A DNA stretch of 57,458 bases from Myroides sp. WP-1 (GCF_014145635.1 NZ_JACHTC010000020.1:1-57458), one strand, 5' to 3'; counted from the first letter of the stretch, positions 1-8,841 are shown. Numbers and translations: made by a program. Notes: a model not told the origin generated them from the letters alone.

Positions 1-30
1 AAGGTGGGAGAGTATGTCGTCGCCCTTCTT
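1..30 (+). rRNA. rrf: 3' end of 5S ribosomal RNA (partial)
   Basis: The first bases (GGTGGGAGAGTATGTCGTCGCC) match the conserved 3' end of Flavobacteriia 5S rRNA, and a strong intrinsic terminator follows at once. The gene body lies left of the window, so an rRNA operon ends here. The exact mature 3' end, about 26-32, cannot be fixed from sequence alone. Confidence 0.8.
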
Positions 31-33
31 TTG

Positions 34-70
34 AAAAGCCTGATTACGTAAGTAGTCAGGCTTTTTTGTT
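34..70 (+). terminator. rRNA operon intrinsic terminator
   Basis: A 14-bp stem (34-47 with 52-65, one G-T wobble, loop 48-51) runs into a T tract directly after the 5S gene. This is the main rRNA operon terminator. Confidence 0.9.
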
Positions 71-105
71 TTTGGTTATCAGTGAACTGTTAACTATGAT
101 CAGTG

Positions 106-130
106 GCGAACGAGAGTTCGCTTTTTTTTT
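106..130 (+). terminator. second tandem terminator after the rRNA operon
   Basis: A GCGAAC/GTTCGC stem (106-111 with 116-121, loop GAGA) is followed by nine T residues. It backs up the terminator just upstream. Confidence 0.8.
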
Positions 131-202
131 GGTAAGATGGTAAGATGGTGAGGTGGTGAGATGGTGAGGTGATGAGGTGATGAGTTGGTGAGGTGGTGAA
201 AT
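131..202 (+). repeat. 8-bp minisatellite, nine copies
   Basis: Nine consecutive 8-mers of consensus GGTGAGRT (from GGTAAGAT to GGTGAAAT) fill exactly 72 bp with no spacers. The copies differ by one or two bases. No gene uses this DNA convincingly. Confidence 0.9.
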
Positions 203-270
203 CGGAACGCAGTGAAAATCGAAACGCAGTGAAAATCGAAACGCAGTGAAAATCGAAACGCAGTGTAGAT
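203..270 (+). repeat. 17-bp tandem repeat, four copies
   Basis: Four head-to-tail 17-mers of consensus CGAAACGCAGTGAAAAT. The first copy has GGAACG, and the last has GTAGAT at its end. The array starts at the base after the 8-bp array ends. Confidence 0.9.
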
Positions 271-352
271 TCATCGAACACCAAAACAAATATAAACTAG
301 GTGAGATATATTCATCAAACACTAAAACCAATATAAACTAGGTGAGATAGAT
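271..352 (+). repeat. 41-bp direct repeat, two copies
   Basis: Copies at 271-311 and 312-352 differ by only a few bases. Each starts TCATCRAACAC and ends with AAACTAGGTGAGATA plus a few bases. This is the third tandem array in a row. Confidence 0.9.
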
Positions 353-394
353 GGTGAGTCGCTCAACAAACAACGAACAGTTACAAAAAACGCA

Positions 395-429
395 CAACAA
401 ACAACAAACAACAAACAACGAACAACAAA
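395..429 (+). repeat. heptanucleotide repeat, five copies
   Basis: Five copies of CAACAAA (the fourth is CAACGAA) lie just before the start codon of the AraC gene. If the frame is read through them it gives an Asn/Gln/Thr-rich stretch, which argues that translation starts after them. Confidence 0.8.
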
Positions 430-434
430 TCTAT

Positions 435-1310
435 ATGGCTTTATTTATTACATTAGATAACGTGTATAAGCATTATAATGTAGATACCGTAGAAAAAACA
501 GATGGAATAATTGTTTACCATCAATATGGCAATGTTATTGGTAGTTACACCAAAAACAGTCGTTTATTTGAGGGTTTGTTGCTTGGATTTGTGTTAAAGG
601 GAACTATGACAACCCAAATTCACTTTTCAGATTATGAGGTGCAGGCCGGAGATATTGCAGTAGTGCCGCCTCAGGTAATGATTGAAACAAAAGCATTAAG
701 TGAAGATGCTGAAGTTTTGTCTATAGGACTTTCTTTAGATTTTATTTCGACATTTCCAGTATTGCGTGAACTAGTTATGAAAGATCAAATTAGGTGGCAA
801 CCCCTCGTAAGATTAAAAGATGAAGATTTTTCTTTGCAAGTAGAGTTACTTCAACTCGTAGAGAAGGTGTATCACAGAAAAGAGGGGAGTAGTAAAACGG
901 AAATGCTTCGACATCTTGTGATGGTTTTAATGAACTTGGTTCTAGAGTATTACGAGGATAAACCTATTCATGCTATTCAAACAAAAAATCGCACACATGA
1001 AATCATTGATGCGTTCTACAGCTTAGTTAGTACTTATGCTCATACACATAGAGACGTACAATTCTATGCAGATAAACTTCATTTGAGTTCCCAATATCTA
1101 TCGACTTTTTTAAAACAAAATACAGGTAAGTCAACACTGCAATGGATTGATCATATACTCGTTTTACATGCGAAAACACTACTTAAATCAACTTCGTTAA
1201 CTATCAAAGAGATTAGCCATGAATTAAGTTTTGCGGATACGAGTGTATTTTGCCGTTACTTCAAAAGAAACACCGGTGTTTCTCCTAAAGTATTTAGAGA
1301 AGAAGCTTAA
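435..1310 (+). CDS. AraC-family transcriptional regulator
   Basis: A 291-aa regulator. The N-terminal half looks like a cupin-type sensing domain (GVLKGTMTTQIHF, then VQAGDIAVVPP). The C-terminal ~100 residues carry the two helix-turn-helix units typical of AraC proteins, including SLTIKEISHELSFADTSVF and CRYFKRNTGVSPKVFR. The frame is open from 351, but the extra 28 residues are encoded by low-complexity heptamer repeats, so the ATG at 435 before ALFITLDNV is preferred. The TetA-like pump starts 86 bp downstream on the same strand, so a role in controlling efflux is a reasonable inference. The ligand is unknown. Confidence 0.85.
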   Translation: MALFITLDNVYKHYNVDTVEKTDGIIVYHQYGNVIGSYTKNSRLFEGLLLGFVLKGTMTTQIHFSDYEVQAGDIAVVPPQVMIETKALSEDAEVLSIGLSLDFISTFPVLRELVMKDQIRWQPLVRLKDEDFSLQVELLQLVEKVYHRKEGSSKTEMLRHLVMVLMNLVLEYYEDKPIHAIQTKNRTHEIIDAFYSLVSTYAHTHRDVQFYADKLHLSSQYLSTFLKQNTGKSTLQWIDHILVLHAKTLLKSTSLTIKEISHELSFADTSVFCRYFKRNTGVSPKVFREEA

Positions 1311-1396
1311 AAATGAGGATGTGAGGTTTAGAAATTGTACCTAAAACCAACAAAAGTATCAATGCTTGATTTAATAGCTGTTTTTACTTTTATCCC

Positions 1397-2614
1397 ATGA
1401 AAAAAACAGATAAAAAGGCAGCCGTTGGTTTTATATTTATCACTTTACTGCTCGATATTACAGGTTGGGGAATTATTCTTCCTGTAGTTCCTAAACTTAT
1501 CAGTGAACTGATTCAAAGTGATATTAGTGAGGCTGCCAAGTACGGAGGCTGGCTTGGATTTGCCTATGCCTTTACTCAATTCGTGTTCTCTCCTATTGTT
1601 GGTAATTTTAGTGATCGCTATGGTCGACGACCTATCTTACTTCTATCGTTATTTGGATTTGCATGTGATTATGTATTGTTGGCTTTAGCCCCTACGATTA
1701 GTTGGCTGTTTGTAGGACGAATTCTTGCAGGATTCACTGGTGCGAGTATTTCTACAGCAAGTGCCTATATTGCTGATATTTCAACGGATGAGAATAGAAC
1801 AAAAAACTTTGGTGTGATTGGAGCGGCATTTGGTTTAGGCTTTATAATTGGTCCTGTTCTAGGTGGATTATTAGGCCATTATGGATCTAGAGTCCCTTTT
1901 TATGTTGCAGCTGTACTGTGTTTTCTCAATTTTTTATATGGGTATTTTATTCTTCCTGAAAGTTTAGCTAAGAGCAAAAGAAGATCCTTTTATTGGAAGC
2001 GTGCTAATCCGATAGGTTCTTTTAAATTTTTATTTCAACACGCTAAAATAGCCAACTTAGTTGTTGCGTTGACCTTAGTTTATATCGGACTTCATGCGGT
2101 ACAAAGTAATTGGCACTTTTTTGTGATGTACAAATTTAATTGGACAGAAAGAACTCTTGGGGTTTCTTTGGGATTTCTCGGTCTGCTGATTGGTTTAGTA
2201 CAAGGGGGATTAATTCGATGGACAAGTCCAACACTTGGAGAGAAGAAAAGTATTTATATCGGATTGTTGTTCTATGCCTTCGGACTTTTATTATTTGCTT
2301 TCGCTGAACAAGGCTGGATGATGTTTGTGTTTCTACTCCCGTATTCTTTAGGTGGTATTTGTGGCCCTTCTCTTCAGGCTTTAATTAGCAAGAGTATACC
2401 CTCTGATCAGCAAGGTGAATTACAAGGAGCTTTAACAAGTTTAGTAAGTATTACTTCTATTGTAGGACCTCCTGTTATGACTAATTTATTCTACTATTTT
2501 ACCCATGAATGTACACCTTTTGAATTTTCAGGGGCTCCATTTTTTTTAGCTTCAATCCTCATGTTTGTTAGTGCAATCGTGATATATCGAGGCTTTAAAA
2601 AAGATAAAATATAA
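1397..2614 (+). CDS. MFS drug efflux transporter, TetA/TCR type
   Basis: A 405-aa protein with about 12 hydrophobic segments, the usual size for the TetA branch of the major facilitator superfamily. Motif A between helices 2 and 3 is clear (GNFSDRYGRRPILL), and a proline/glycine-rich helix-5 motif (GFIIGPVLGGLLG) marks it as a drug:proton antiporter. It sits in the inner membrane. Related flavobacterial proteins are called TCR/Tet family transporters, but sequence alone does not show that it exports tetracycline. It follows the AraC gene by 86 bp and probably answers to it. Confidence 0.85.
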   Translation: MKKTDKKAAVGFIFITLLLDITGWGIILPVVPKLISELIQSDISEAAKYGGWLGFAYAFTQFVFSPIVGNFSDRYGRRPILLLSLFGFACDYVLLALAPTISWLFVGRILAGFTGASISTASAYIADISTDENRTKNFGVIGAAFGLGFIIGPVLGGLLGHYGSRVPFYVAAVLCFLNFLYGYFILPESLAKSKRRSFYWKRANPIGSFKFLFQHAKIANLVVALTLVYIGLHAVQSNWHFFVMYKFNWTERTLGVSLGFLGLLIGLVQGGLIRWTSPTLGEKKSIYIGLLFYAFGLLLFAFAEQGWMMFVFLLPYSLGGICGPSLQALISKSIPSDQQGELQGALTSLVSITSIVGPPVMTNLFYYFTHECTPFEFSGAPFFLASILMFVSAIVIYRGFKKDKI

Positions 2615-2746
2615 TGTGTTAGTATACCGTAGCTATAGTTGTTACGCTTATCTTCAAATGATCAGGATAAAATCACTGGTTTTAGGGAGGTATAGATAAT
2701 TTGTAAAAGCTTTACTTTGAAAATGTAATAGCAATATAAAAACATT

Positions 2747-3691
2747 ATGGAAAAGGTAGTAGATCGATTAATTCAAGTGGGTAGATTTGAAGAAGGACAA
2801 GGGCTTAGCTTAGAGGATATTAAAGCATTAAATGAACGTTTAGAAAAAGATATTCCTGACTTTTTTATCTCCTATCTCCAATTTTTTGGATTTAATGATA
2901 ATTTATTTGGTGGGGTTTTTAATGAGGAAGCTGATTTTATAGAGCAGAATGAAATGATTCAAGAATTAGGGTTTACTGAATATGTTGCGATAGGTGATGC
3001 TTACAATGAGAATCTCCTTGTTGTACATGGTGAAAATCAGCAACTATTTTTAATAGAGGATGACCATTTGATTGATTTACAACTGACTTTTGTCGACTCG
3101 TTATTTCAAGTGGTTGAGTCTTTAGATTCTAATAGATTTGAAATCATACAGCAAGTTAGTTCTGTTTATGAGAGCTTTCAGGATCGTAAATCGCTATTGA
3201 AATCTACTTTTATGCAATACTTTAATCAATTGAAAACGACTATTTCCAATAAGGAGGATCAGTTGTATGGTGTAGTTATTGCCAAGAATAGTGAAGGTAG
3301 TCTTTATCGTTTATGTGCAGGAAGTTTTAATACCTTTAAGTCAAAAATCAACGGAGAAACGATTAATTATAATGAGTTGTGGAACCCTGAAAAAATGGAT
3401 TATCATCAAACGATGGAGAGGAATGAGGTCTTGGCTGATTGTAAAACTGAAGTTGATTTTAAGGCTTTGGATTTACTTTTTTTGGATGTTTTACGCGATT
3501 TAAAAGAAGAAGGCTATTTTAATGATCAAATGGATCGTTTTTCTATTTCTATTCAATCTGGCGATGTGTATTTATTTCCAGAAGATTCTCATGATGAGTC
3601 TTTAATGAAAGAGGCTAGTTTGGAAACAAAAATCAGAAGATTTTGGGAATCACCTTATGATCGCACTCGAGTATTAATGGAACTATTGTAG
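2747..3691 (+). CDS. SUKH-like plus DUF4303-like protein, possible immunity protein
   Basis: A 314-aa soluble protein without signal peptide or membrane segment. Residues ~20-125 have the look of a SMI1/KNR4 (SUKH) domain (IPDFFISYLQFFGF, then YVAIGDAYNENLLVVHG). Residues ~145-314 resemble DUF4303 (YGVVIAKNSEGSLYRLCAG, then the YNELWNPEKMDYH motif). Both families often serve as immunity proteins in polymorphic toxin systems. No toxin gene lies next to it here, so that role is an inference. It stands alone between two intergenic stretches. Confidence 0.6.
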   Translation: MEKVVDRLIQVGRFEEGQGLSLEDIKALNERLEKDIPDFFISYLQFFGFNDNLFGGVFNEEADFIEQNEMIQELGFTEYVAIGDAYNENLLVVHGENQQLFLIEDDHLIDLQLTFVDSLFQVVESLDSNRFEIIQQVSSVYESFQDRKSLLKSTFMQYFNQLKTTISNKEDQLYGVVIAKNSEGSLYRLCAGSFNTFKSKINGETINYNELWNPEKMDYHQTMERNEVLADCKTEVDFKALDLLFLDVLRDLKEEGYFNDQMDRFSISIQSGDVYLFPEDSHDESLMKEASLETKIRRFWESPYDRTRVLMELL

Positions 3692-3755
3692 TCACAGTTG
3701 TTGGTCTTTTTTGACGGATTTATTGATAAATTTGGTGCTTGAAAACGAGTGCTTT

Positions 3756-4121
3756 TTACAAAGTACTATGTTCTGTGGCATTATGCCAAGTGTAACTACA
3801 AAATCTACATTGCTTTGCATGTGGTGTTCTTGTTAGTTTGCCACATTTCGGACATGTATTGAGAAAAATTTGAGTCGGATACCTTTCTACTATTTTTTTT
3901 GCAGTTTCAAGTTCAAAGTTTTCATATCCCTTTTCAAGTAATGTTTGGATTTCTAGATCATCAGTTATCCAACCTTTACTTTTATACATTCGCATACCTT
4001 TGGAGTTTTGGTTACTTTCTAATTTTAGTATTGTAGAATATTTTTTCCATGCTAACTTTTCTTTGTAAGGTAGCAAATGGAAAAAATAGGTTACAATGTA
4101 GTGTGCGGTTTCTTTATCCAT
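3756..4121 (-). CDS. hypothetical protein with C-terminal zinc ribbon
   Basis: A 121-aa protein of no recognised family. Near the C-terminus CPKCGKLTRTPHAKQCRFC holds two CxxC pairs about 12 residues apart, as in a rubredoxin-like zinc ribbon. The N-terminal 90 residues are charged and probably helical. It lies convergent to the SUKH-like gene, only 64 bp away, and has no operon partner. The function is unknown. Confidence 0.6.
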   Translation of the reverse strand: MDKETAHYIVTYFFHLLPYKEKLAWKKYSTILKLESNQNSKGMRMYKSKGWITDDLEIQTLLEKGYENFELETAKKIVERYPTQIFLNTCPKCGKLTRTPHAKQCRFCSYTWHNATEHSTL

Positions 4122-4521
4122 TTTCTATGATTCAATAATTAATTGTATTTTCATGATAGTTAGAAGAAGTTGAAAAATATTTGATTTTACTAAAGATATG
4201 AATTTTACGATAGCTAATGAATCTTGGTAGGTAAGTAACGTCTGTTTGGTTCTTATGCAGATAGTAGAATAATTTTACTGTGTTTATAAACGGCTGTTGT
4301 TTGAAAAGCAAGAGAATACAACTTTGTGTATTTATTAAAGCGAATCGCTAAACATTACCTAGCGTCGTGAGATAATAGGGAAAAAATATAACGTATTAGA
4401 AATGAAATGTTTATTATTGTTAGTGAATAAATAGAACAAGAGGTGGAGAGTATATCCGTATGTTGTAAAGCAAGAAGGACAGCTTTTCTGCGTTAAATCA
4501 ATTCAATAGATTCTTAGTTTG
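4122..4521. other. 400-bp intergenic region
   Basis: This stretch separates the divergent zinc-ribbon and serine-hydrolase genes and must hold the promoters for both. No exact TTG-(17-23)-TAnnTTTG pair, hairpin or repeat stands out. Confidence 0.5.
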
Positions 4522-5766
4522 ATGAAAAAAATAGTTGTTTTAGTTTTATTAGTTGCGTTTTCTATTTCTTGTAAGAACGAGCGTGCACAGAAAAAAGAAC
4601 AGGAGATATCTTATATAGACTCACTGACATCGGATATTAATAACATCTATAAACACAGTGATTTTAATGGACTTGCTGTTTCTATTGTCAATGATAAAGG
4701 GATATTGTATCAGCAAGGGTTTGGATATGCAGATGTTGCAAATCAAATCCCCTATACTGAACAAACCATTCAAAATATAGCTTCAGTTTCTAAGGTGTTT
4801 GTTGGAATAGCGTTGTTAAAGGCTCAGGAATTAGGAAAGTTAAAATTAGATGATCCTATTAATACCTATTTGCCGTTTAAAGTACTAAACCCTAACTATC
4901 CTGACGAGACAATAACAATTAGACATTTAGCTACTCATACCTCGAGTATTGTAGATAATGAGTTTTATCTCAGCAAGAACTATATTTTAAAAGAAGAAAA
5001 AACTAGGATAGATTCAAGTTTGGGTTTTGATGATATGCAAACGTTTAATCCGGCTGATTCTATTATTTCAATTGGCCTATTTTTACAAAATGTACTGGTG
5101 CAAGGGGAGAAATGGAACACAAAGGAGACGTATTCTAATTATAAACCAGGATCGATGTATGAGTACTCTAATATTGGTACAACATTAGCTGCTTTTATTC
5201 TAGAAAAAGCAACTGGTGAGCGATTCGATGATTTTACGCATAAGCATATTTTAGAGCCTTTAAAAATGAAAAATTCTGGATGGCATTTCGAAAATGTGAA
5301 GCTCGAAAATTATACGAAACTGTATGTGGATAAGGAAACAGTACTGCCATTGTACCACCTGATTACATATCCTGATGGAGGTCTTATTACATCCGTTCAC
5401 GATTTGAGTTTGTTTCTAACAGAATTAATAAAAGGATACAATCAAAAAGGAACATTATTAAATCAAGATAGTTATACAGAATTTTTCCATCCACAATTAA
5501 AAGAGATTCATTTTTTAGAAAGAGAAGAACAGAACCCCTACAGTGAAAGTTATAATGTAGGGATATTTATTGGTTTTGGATTTTCTGGTTATATCGGTCA
5601 TACAGGTGGAGATCCAGGAGTAGTTTCTCTCATGTTCTTTGATCCAAAGAATAATACAGGTCGTATTCTGATTTTAAATACTTCTTTTTCAGGGCAGAAG
5701 GGAAGCCAAGATTTTTATGGAATATGGGAGGCGTTAGATAAGTATAAAGGTGTGTTAGCCAATTAA
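4522..5766 (+). CDS. serine hydrolase lipoprotein of the class C beta-lactamase family
   Basis: A 414-aa protein starting at the ATG at 4522 (the codon before it is TTG). The N-terminus is a lipoprotein signal (KKIVVLVLLVAFSISC, then KN), so it is probably anchored in the cell envelope. The three penicillin-binding motifs are visible: SVSK (nucleophile Ser and Lys, residues ~91-94), YSN (in YEYSNIGTT) and HTGG near the C-terminus in place of KTG. The family includes class C beta-lactamases, DD-peptidases and esterases. The HTGG form is common in the esterase/peptidase branch, so drug hydrolysis should not be assumed. It is a single-gene unit. Confidence 0.85.
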   Translation: MKKIVVLVLLVAFSISCKNERAQKKEQEISYIDSLTSDINNIYKHSDFNGLAVSIVNDKGILYQQGFGYADVANQIPYTEQTIQNIASVSKVFVGIALLKAQELGKLKLDDPINTYLPFKVLNPNYPDETITIRHLATHTSSIVDNEFYLSKNYILKEEKTRIDSSLGFDDMQTFNPADSIISIGLFLQNVLVQGEKWNTKETYSNYKPGSMYEYSNIGTTLAAFILEKATGERFDDFTHKHILEPLKMKNSGWHFENVKLENYTKLYVDKETVLPLYHLITYPDGGLITSVHDLSLFLTELIKGYNQKGTLLNQDSYTEFFHPQLKEIHFLEREEQNPYSESYNVGIFIGFGFSGYIGHTGGDPGVVSLMFFDPKNNTGRILILNTSFSGQKGSQDFYGIWEALDKYKGVLAN

Positions 5767-6071
5767 ATTTAGTGTACACTTTTTTGTTCTTCAAATGAGC
5801 TAGATCAGAATCGTTTTTATGTTACGTAAAGATAAAAAAGGAGGGATAGCAATAAATATTTATGAAATGTAGGTTGTGGTAAGTTCGATTAGGTTTTTAT
5901 TGAATTATATAAAGGTTTTAGTGTTATATCCTAATAGGATAGGCTGTTTATATTGTTTATTTCATCAAGAATTACACCTAAAACAAGATTCCAACTATTT
6001 TTTTATATTGTAAAAAATAAGTAAATATTAACTTAATTAAAACTTAAAAAAACAATTTAAATCTTAAATTC
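5767..6071. other. intergenic region upstream of the FabH-like gene
   Basis: A very AT-rich leader. No terminator with a convincing T tract follows the hydrolase gene and no gene is visible. The last part runs into the inverted repeat that covers the next start codon. Confidence 0.4.
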
Positions 6072-6120
6072 GTTTCATACTATTTTTTTATTATCAACAA
6101 AACCCCTTATAGTATGAAAC
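6072..6120 (+). promoter_or_regulatory. perfect 12-bp inverted repeat enclosing a start codon
   Basis: GTTTCATACTAT (6072-6083) is exactly complementary to ATAGTATGAAAC (6109-6120), with a 25-nt AT-rich loop. The ATG at 6114 lies inside the right arm, so in mRNA the start codon would be paired. That would suit translational control such as a thermometer or protein- or ligand-responsive switch. Its function is inferred only from the structure. Confidence 0.55.
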
Positions 6121-7088
6121 TAAAACACATGTATTTTCACCATCCTTCAAAATTAGAAAACAATGAAGCGGTGATCGAAAAATTCGAAAACCAAGGTGTT
6201 TCGATGAAGAAGATTCAAGAAGCCCTAGGGAGAACTAACCGTTATGTAGTTGCAGGTGATTCACCTGAAACATCGCTTTCCTTGGGGATTGACGCCGCAA
6301 AAGGAGTATTAAAAGAAAGCCATACTTCTATGCAGGAAATTGACATCATTGCTTTTGTAACCTGTACACCAGAGCACCAAATTCCCAATGATTCGATTTT
6401 CATTCACCAAGCCTTACAAGGCAAGCCCGAAACGATGTGTTATGACATCAACGCCAATTGCATCGGTGCATTACTCGCTTTAGATCAGGTAGCCCAATAT
6501 CTAAACAACAGTAAAACCGCACAAAAAGCTTTGGTTATCTGCGCTGAAAAAATGTCGAGTATACTTGACCAAGAAAACCCCGTAACGGCTTTTTGTTTTT
6601 CTGATTCTGCCTTTGCGTTTATTGTAGAAAAAGACAATACCTCGGCAGGATTAATAGATGTTCATTATCACACCGATAGCAGTTTTTGTAATACCGTACT
6701 TTTTCCACCTAAAGGACATTCTTGTTTTGCCACGGGAGAATTAACGATGTGGGATACTTCTTTTGACGGAAGTGGTAGTGTAGAATATGCAACCAATAAA
6801 ATTGAAGATTTCTTGCGTCGCAATGAACTTACCACAGCAGATATCAGCTTGTTTTTATTTTCTCAATTGTCTTTAAAGAACATTGAGATCATCAAAAATC
6901 ACTTTGGATTACCTGATCATAAAGTTCCTTTTTACTCCAAAGAAATAGGATATTCCGGATCCTCAAGTCCACTTGTTGCCTTAGATCAACATCAGCAGAT
7001 CGTTAGACCGATGAAAGAAGGAGAATATGCCTTGATTTGGACCTTAGGTGCAGGATATCAAGCGGGATTAATGCTCTGGAGATTTTAA
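6114..7088 (+). CDS. FabH-like 3-oxoacyl-ACP synthase III lacking the catalytic His and Asn
   Basis: A 324-aa thiolase-fold protein with the length and order of FabH. The nucleophile is kept at Cys116 in INANCIGAL. The segment equivalent to the FabH His motif (PHQANLRI) reads FSQLSLKNI, so His is replaced by Ser. The Asn motif (GNTSAAS) reads GYSGSSS, so Asn is replaced by Tyr. The C-terminal glycine-rich strand (LGAGYQAGLMLWRF) is normal. Such proteins can act as acyltransferases or partner subunits rather than decarboxylating condensing enzymes, so a fatty-acid elongation role is doubtful. The start codon lies in a 12-bp hairpin, and a strong terminator follows, so it is monocistronic. Confidence 0.8.
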   Translation: MKLKHMYFHHPSKLENNEAVIEKFENQGVSMKKIQEALGRTNRYVVAGDSPETSLSLGIDAAKGVLKESHTSMQEIDIIAFVTCTPEHQIPNDSIFIHQALQGKPETMCYDINANCIGALLALDQVAQYLNNSKTAQKALVICAEKMSSILDQENPVTAFCFSDSAFAFIVEKDNTSAGLIDVHYHTDSSFCNTVLFPPKGHSCFATGELTMWDTSFDGSGSVEYATNKIEDFLRRNELTTADISLFLFSQLSLKNIEIIKNHFGLPDHKVPFYSKEIGYSGSSSPLVALDQHQQIVRPMKEGEYALIWTLGAGYQAGLMLWRF

Positions 7089-7121
7089 TTTCAATTTAAA
7101 GTACATCCTACTGTATACCTT

Positions 7122-7152
7122 AAAAACCGATAGCCAAGCTATCGGTTTTTTT
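7122..7152 (+). terminator. intrinsic terminator after the FabH-like gene
   Basis: A 13-bp perfect stem (7122-7134 with 7138-7150, loop CAA) runs directly into T residues. Confidence 0.9.
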
Positions 7153-7551
7153 ATGCTATTTTTTTGCATGAAAAATTTATTTCTGAAAGTAATAAAAGAC
7201 AGTTGCCTCTCTATTTTTTGTCTTCTAGTAATCTTTTAGTTCCGCTCAACCAGCTTGTGGATTTTATTTTAGCGCCTAGATAACCAGTAAAACTGTTTGG
7301 TAAATAGAGCTACATTTCCTTGTAAAGGGAAGTTTTGGATGAAATACACAGGTGAGTGGTGTTACTGTAAAGGATGCTTTTTGATGTGTATAAAACGAAT
7401 AAGGTAAAATAAAAGGAGTCATTCGCAAAAGTTAGCAAGAGAACCCCGTTATTTGCAAGATGAAAAAGAGGTGAAATAAGTTAACTACTCCAAGTTATTT
7501 CAACCTGATACAATGGAGTATTGGAAATACTGGGCTTTTGGCCCATCGACT
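7153..7551. other. ~400-bp intergenic region before the helicase gene
   Basis: No gene is supported here. Short open frames lack codon bias and a plausible start. An in-frame ATG at 7513 would add 13 residues to the helicase, but these match nothing in RhlE proteins. Confidence 0.4.
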
Positions 7552-8769
7552 ATGACTTTTAAACAATTAAATATAATCCAACCTATCCTAAATGCAATTG
7601 AGGAAATTGGATATGATCAACCTACTGCAATACAGGCACAGAGTATTCCTTTTATTTTACAAGGACATGATATTATAGGGTGTGCACAAACGGGAACGGG
7701 AAAAACGGCTTCTTTTTCCATTCCCATTTTACAGCTGTTACAGCAGCAAGTAGCTCCAAAAAGAGGAATTCGATCGCTTATTTTAACCCCTACAAGGGAG
7801 TTGGCTATTCAGATTGATGAGAATTTCAAAGCTTATGGGAAACAGTTAAAAATAAAGCACGAGGCTATTTTTGGCGGGGTGTCTCAACACAAGCAAGTAG
7901 GACAACTGAAACGCGGTGTGGACGTTGTTATCGCAACGCCAGGTCGTTTGTTGGATTTGCTGAATCAACAGTTGATTTCCCTTCAACATGTAGAAATTGT
8001 AGTGTTAGATGAAGCTGACCGTATGTTAGATATGGGATTTGTCAAAGATGTGAACAAAATATTTACCAAGATCCCCACAAAAAGACAAACGCTATTTTTC
8101 TCAGCAACCATGCCTCCAGAGATTAAAAAATTAGCCATGCAACTCGTAAAGAACCCGAAAGAAGTGCATGTATCTCCTGTTTCTTCTACTGCTGTAACGA
8201 TTGAACAAGGCGTTTATTTTGCAGAAAAAGACGACAAGTTAGATTTGCTTTTTACTATATTGAAGGATGTGTCTATCCAGCGTTCCTTGGTATTTACACG
8301 AACGAAATATGGAGCAGATCGATTGGCAAAAAAAATGATAAGCCTAGGGATTTCTGCCGCTGCTATTCATGGTAATAAATCACAAAATGCTCGACAGCGA
8401 GCGCTTAGCGATTTTAAAGCGAATAAAATACGTGTATTAATTGCTACAGATATTGCCGCTCGAGGTATTGACATAGAGGAATTACCTCATGTGGTAAACT
8501 ACGAATTACCCAATATTCCGGAAAGTTATGTACACCGAATTGGACGTACCGGACGCGCTGGAGCTTTAGGTGTTGCGATTTCTTTTTGTGCAACAGATGA
8601 GATCAAAGACCTAAAAAAGATAGAAAAAGTTATTGGCATTAAGATTCCTGTGTTGTCAAATACTCTTCCTATGTCGGTGTCGCAACCCGTGGAAAAAGTA
8701 AAGCAGGCTAAGAAGCGAAATAAACGCAACAATAGACCTAGAAAACGCCCAGGACAAAACGATAAATAA
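7552..8769 (+). CDS. rhlE: DEAD-box RNA helicase, RhlE type
   Basis: A 405-aa helicase starting at MTFKQLN, the usual RhlE start (MSF-SL). All core motifs are present in order: Q motif (GYDQPTAIQAQSIPF), motif I (AQTGTGKT), Ia (PTRELA), II (DEAD), III (SAT), IV/V (GIDIEELPHVVNYELP) and VI (HRIGRTGRAG). A short basic tail (KKRNKRNNRPRKRPG) probably helps bind RNA. These enzymes unwind short RNA duplexes in ribosome assembly or mRNA turnover, often in the cold. The gene stands alone. Confidence 0.92.
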   Translation: MTFKQLNIIQPILNAIEEIGYDQPTAIQAQSIPFILQGHDIIGCAQTGTGKTASFSIPILQLLQQQVAPKRGIRSLILTPTRELAIQIDENFKAYGKQLKIKHEAIFGGVSQHKQVGQLKRGVDVVIATPGRLLDLLNQQLISLQHVEIVVLDEADRMLDMGFVKDVNKIFTKIPTKRQTLFFSATMPPEIKKLAMQLVKNPKEVHVSPVSSTAVTIEQGVYFAEKDDKLDLLFTILKDVSIQRSLVFTRTKYGADRLAKKMISLGISAAAIHGNKSQNARQRALSDFKANKIRVLIATDIAARGIDIEELPHVVNYELPNIPESYVHRIGRTGRAGALGVAISFCATDEIKDLKKIEKVIGIKIPVLSNTLPMSVSQPVEKVKQAKKRNKRNNRPRKRPGQNDK

Positions 8770-8841
8770 GCATAAGTAAAGCGTGTTGTCTGGAAATACT
8801 CTAGCCAATGGAGGTTTGTTACTAAAGTTTAATAAACGGTT

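Noticed and set aside
56..331. Minus-strand frames across the minisatellite
   Set aside because: The predicted products are His/Ser/Pro or Phe/Cys-rich translations of repeat DNA, with a terminator inside.
131..352. Repeats after the rRNA operon as a CRISPR array
   Set aside because: The unit sizes are 8, 17 and 41 bp with no unique spacers and no cas genes nearby.
4522..5766. True class C beta-lactamase (drug resistance gene)
   Set aside because: The fold motifs fit the wider serine hydrolase family, but HTGG replaces KTG and the protein is a lipoprotein, so resistance cannot be claimed.
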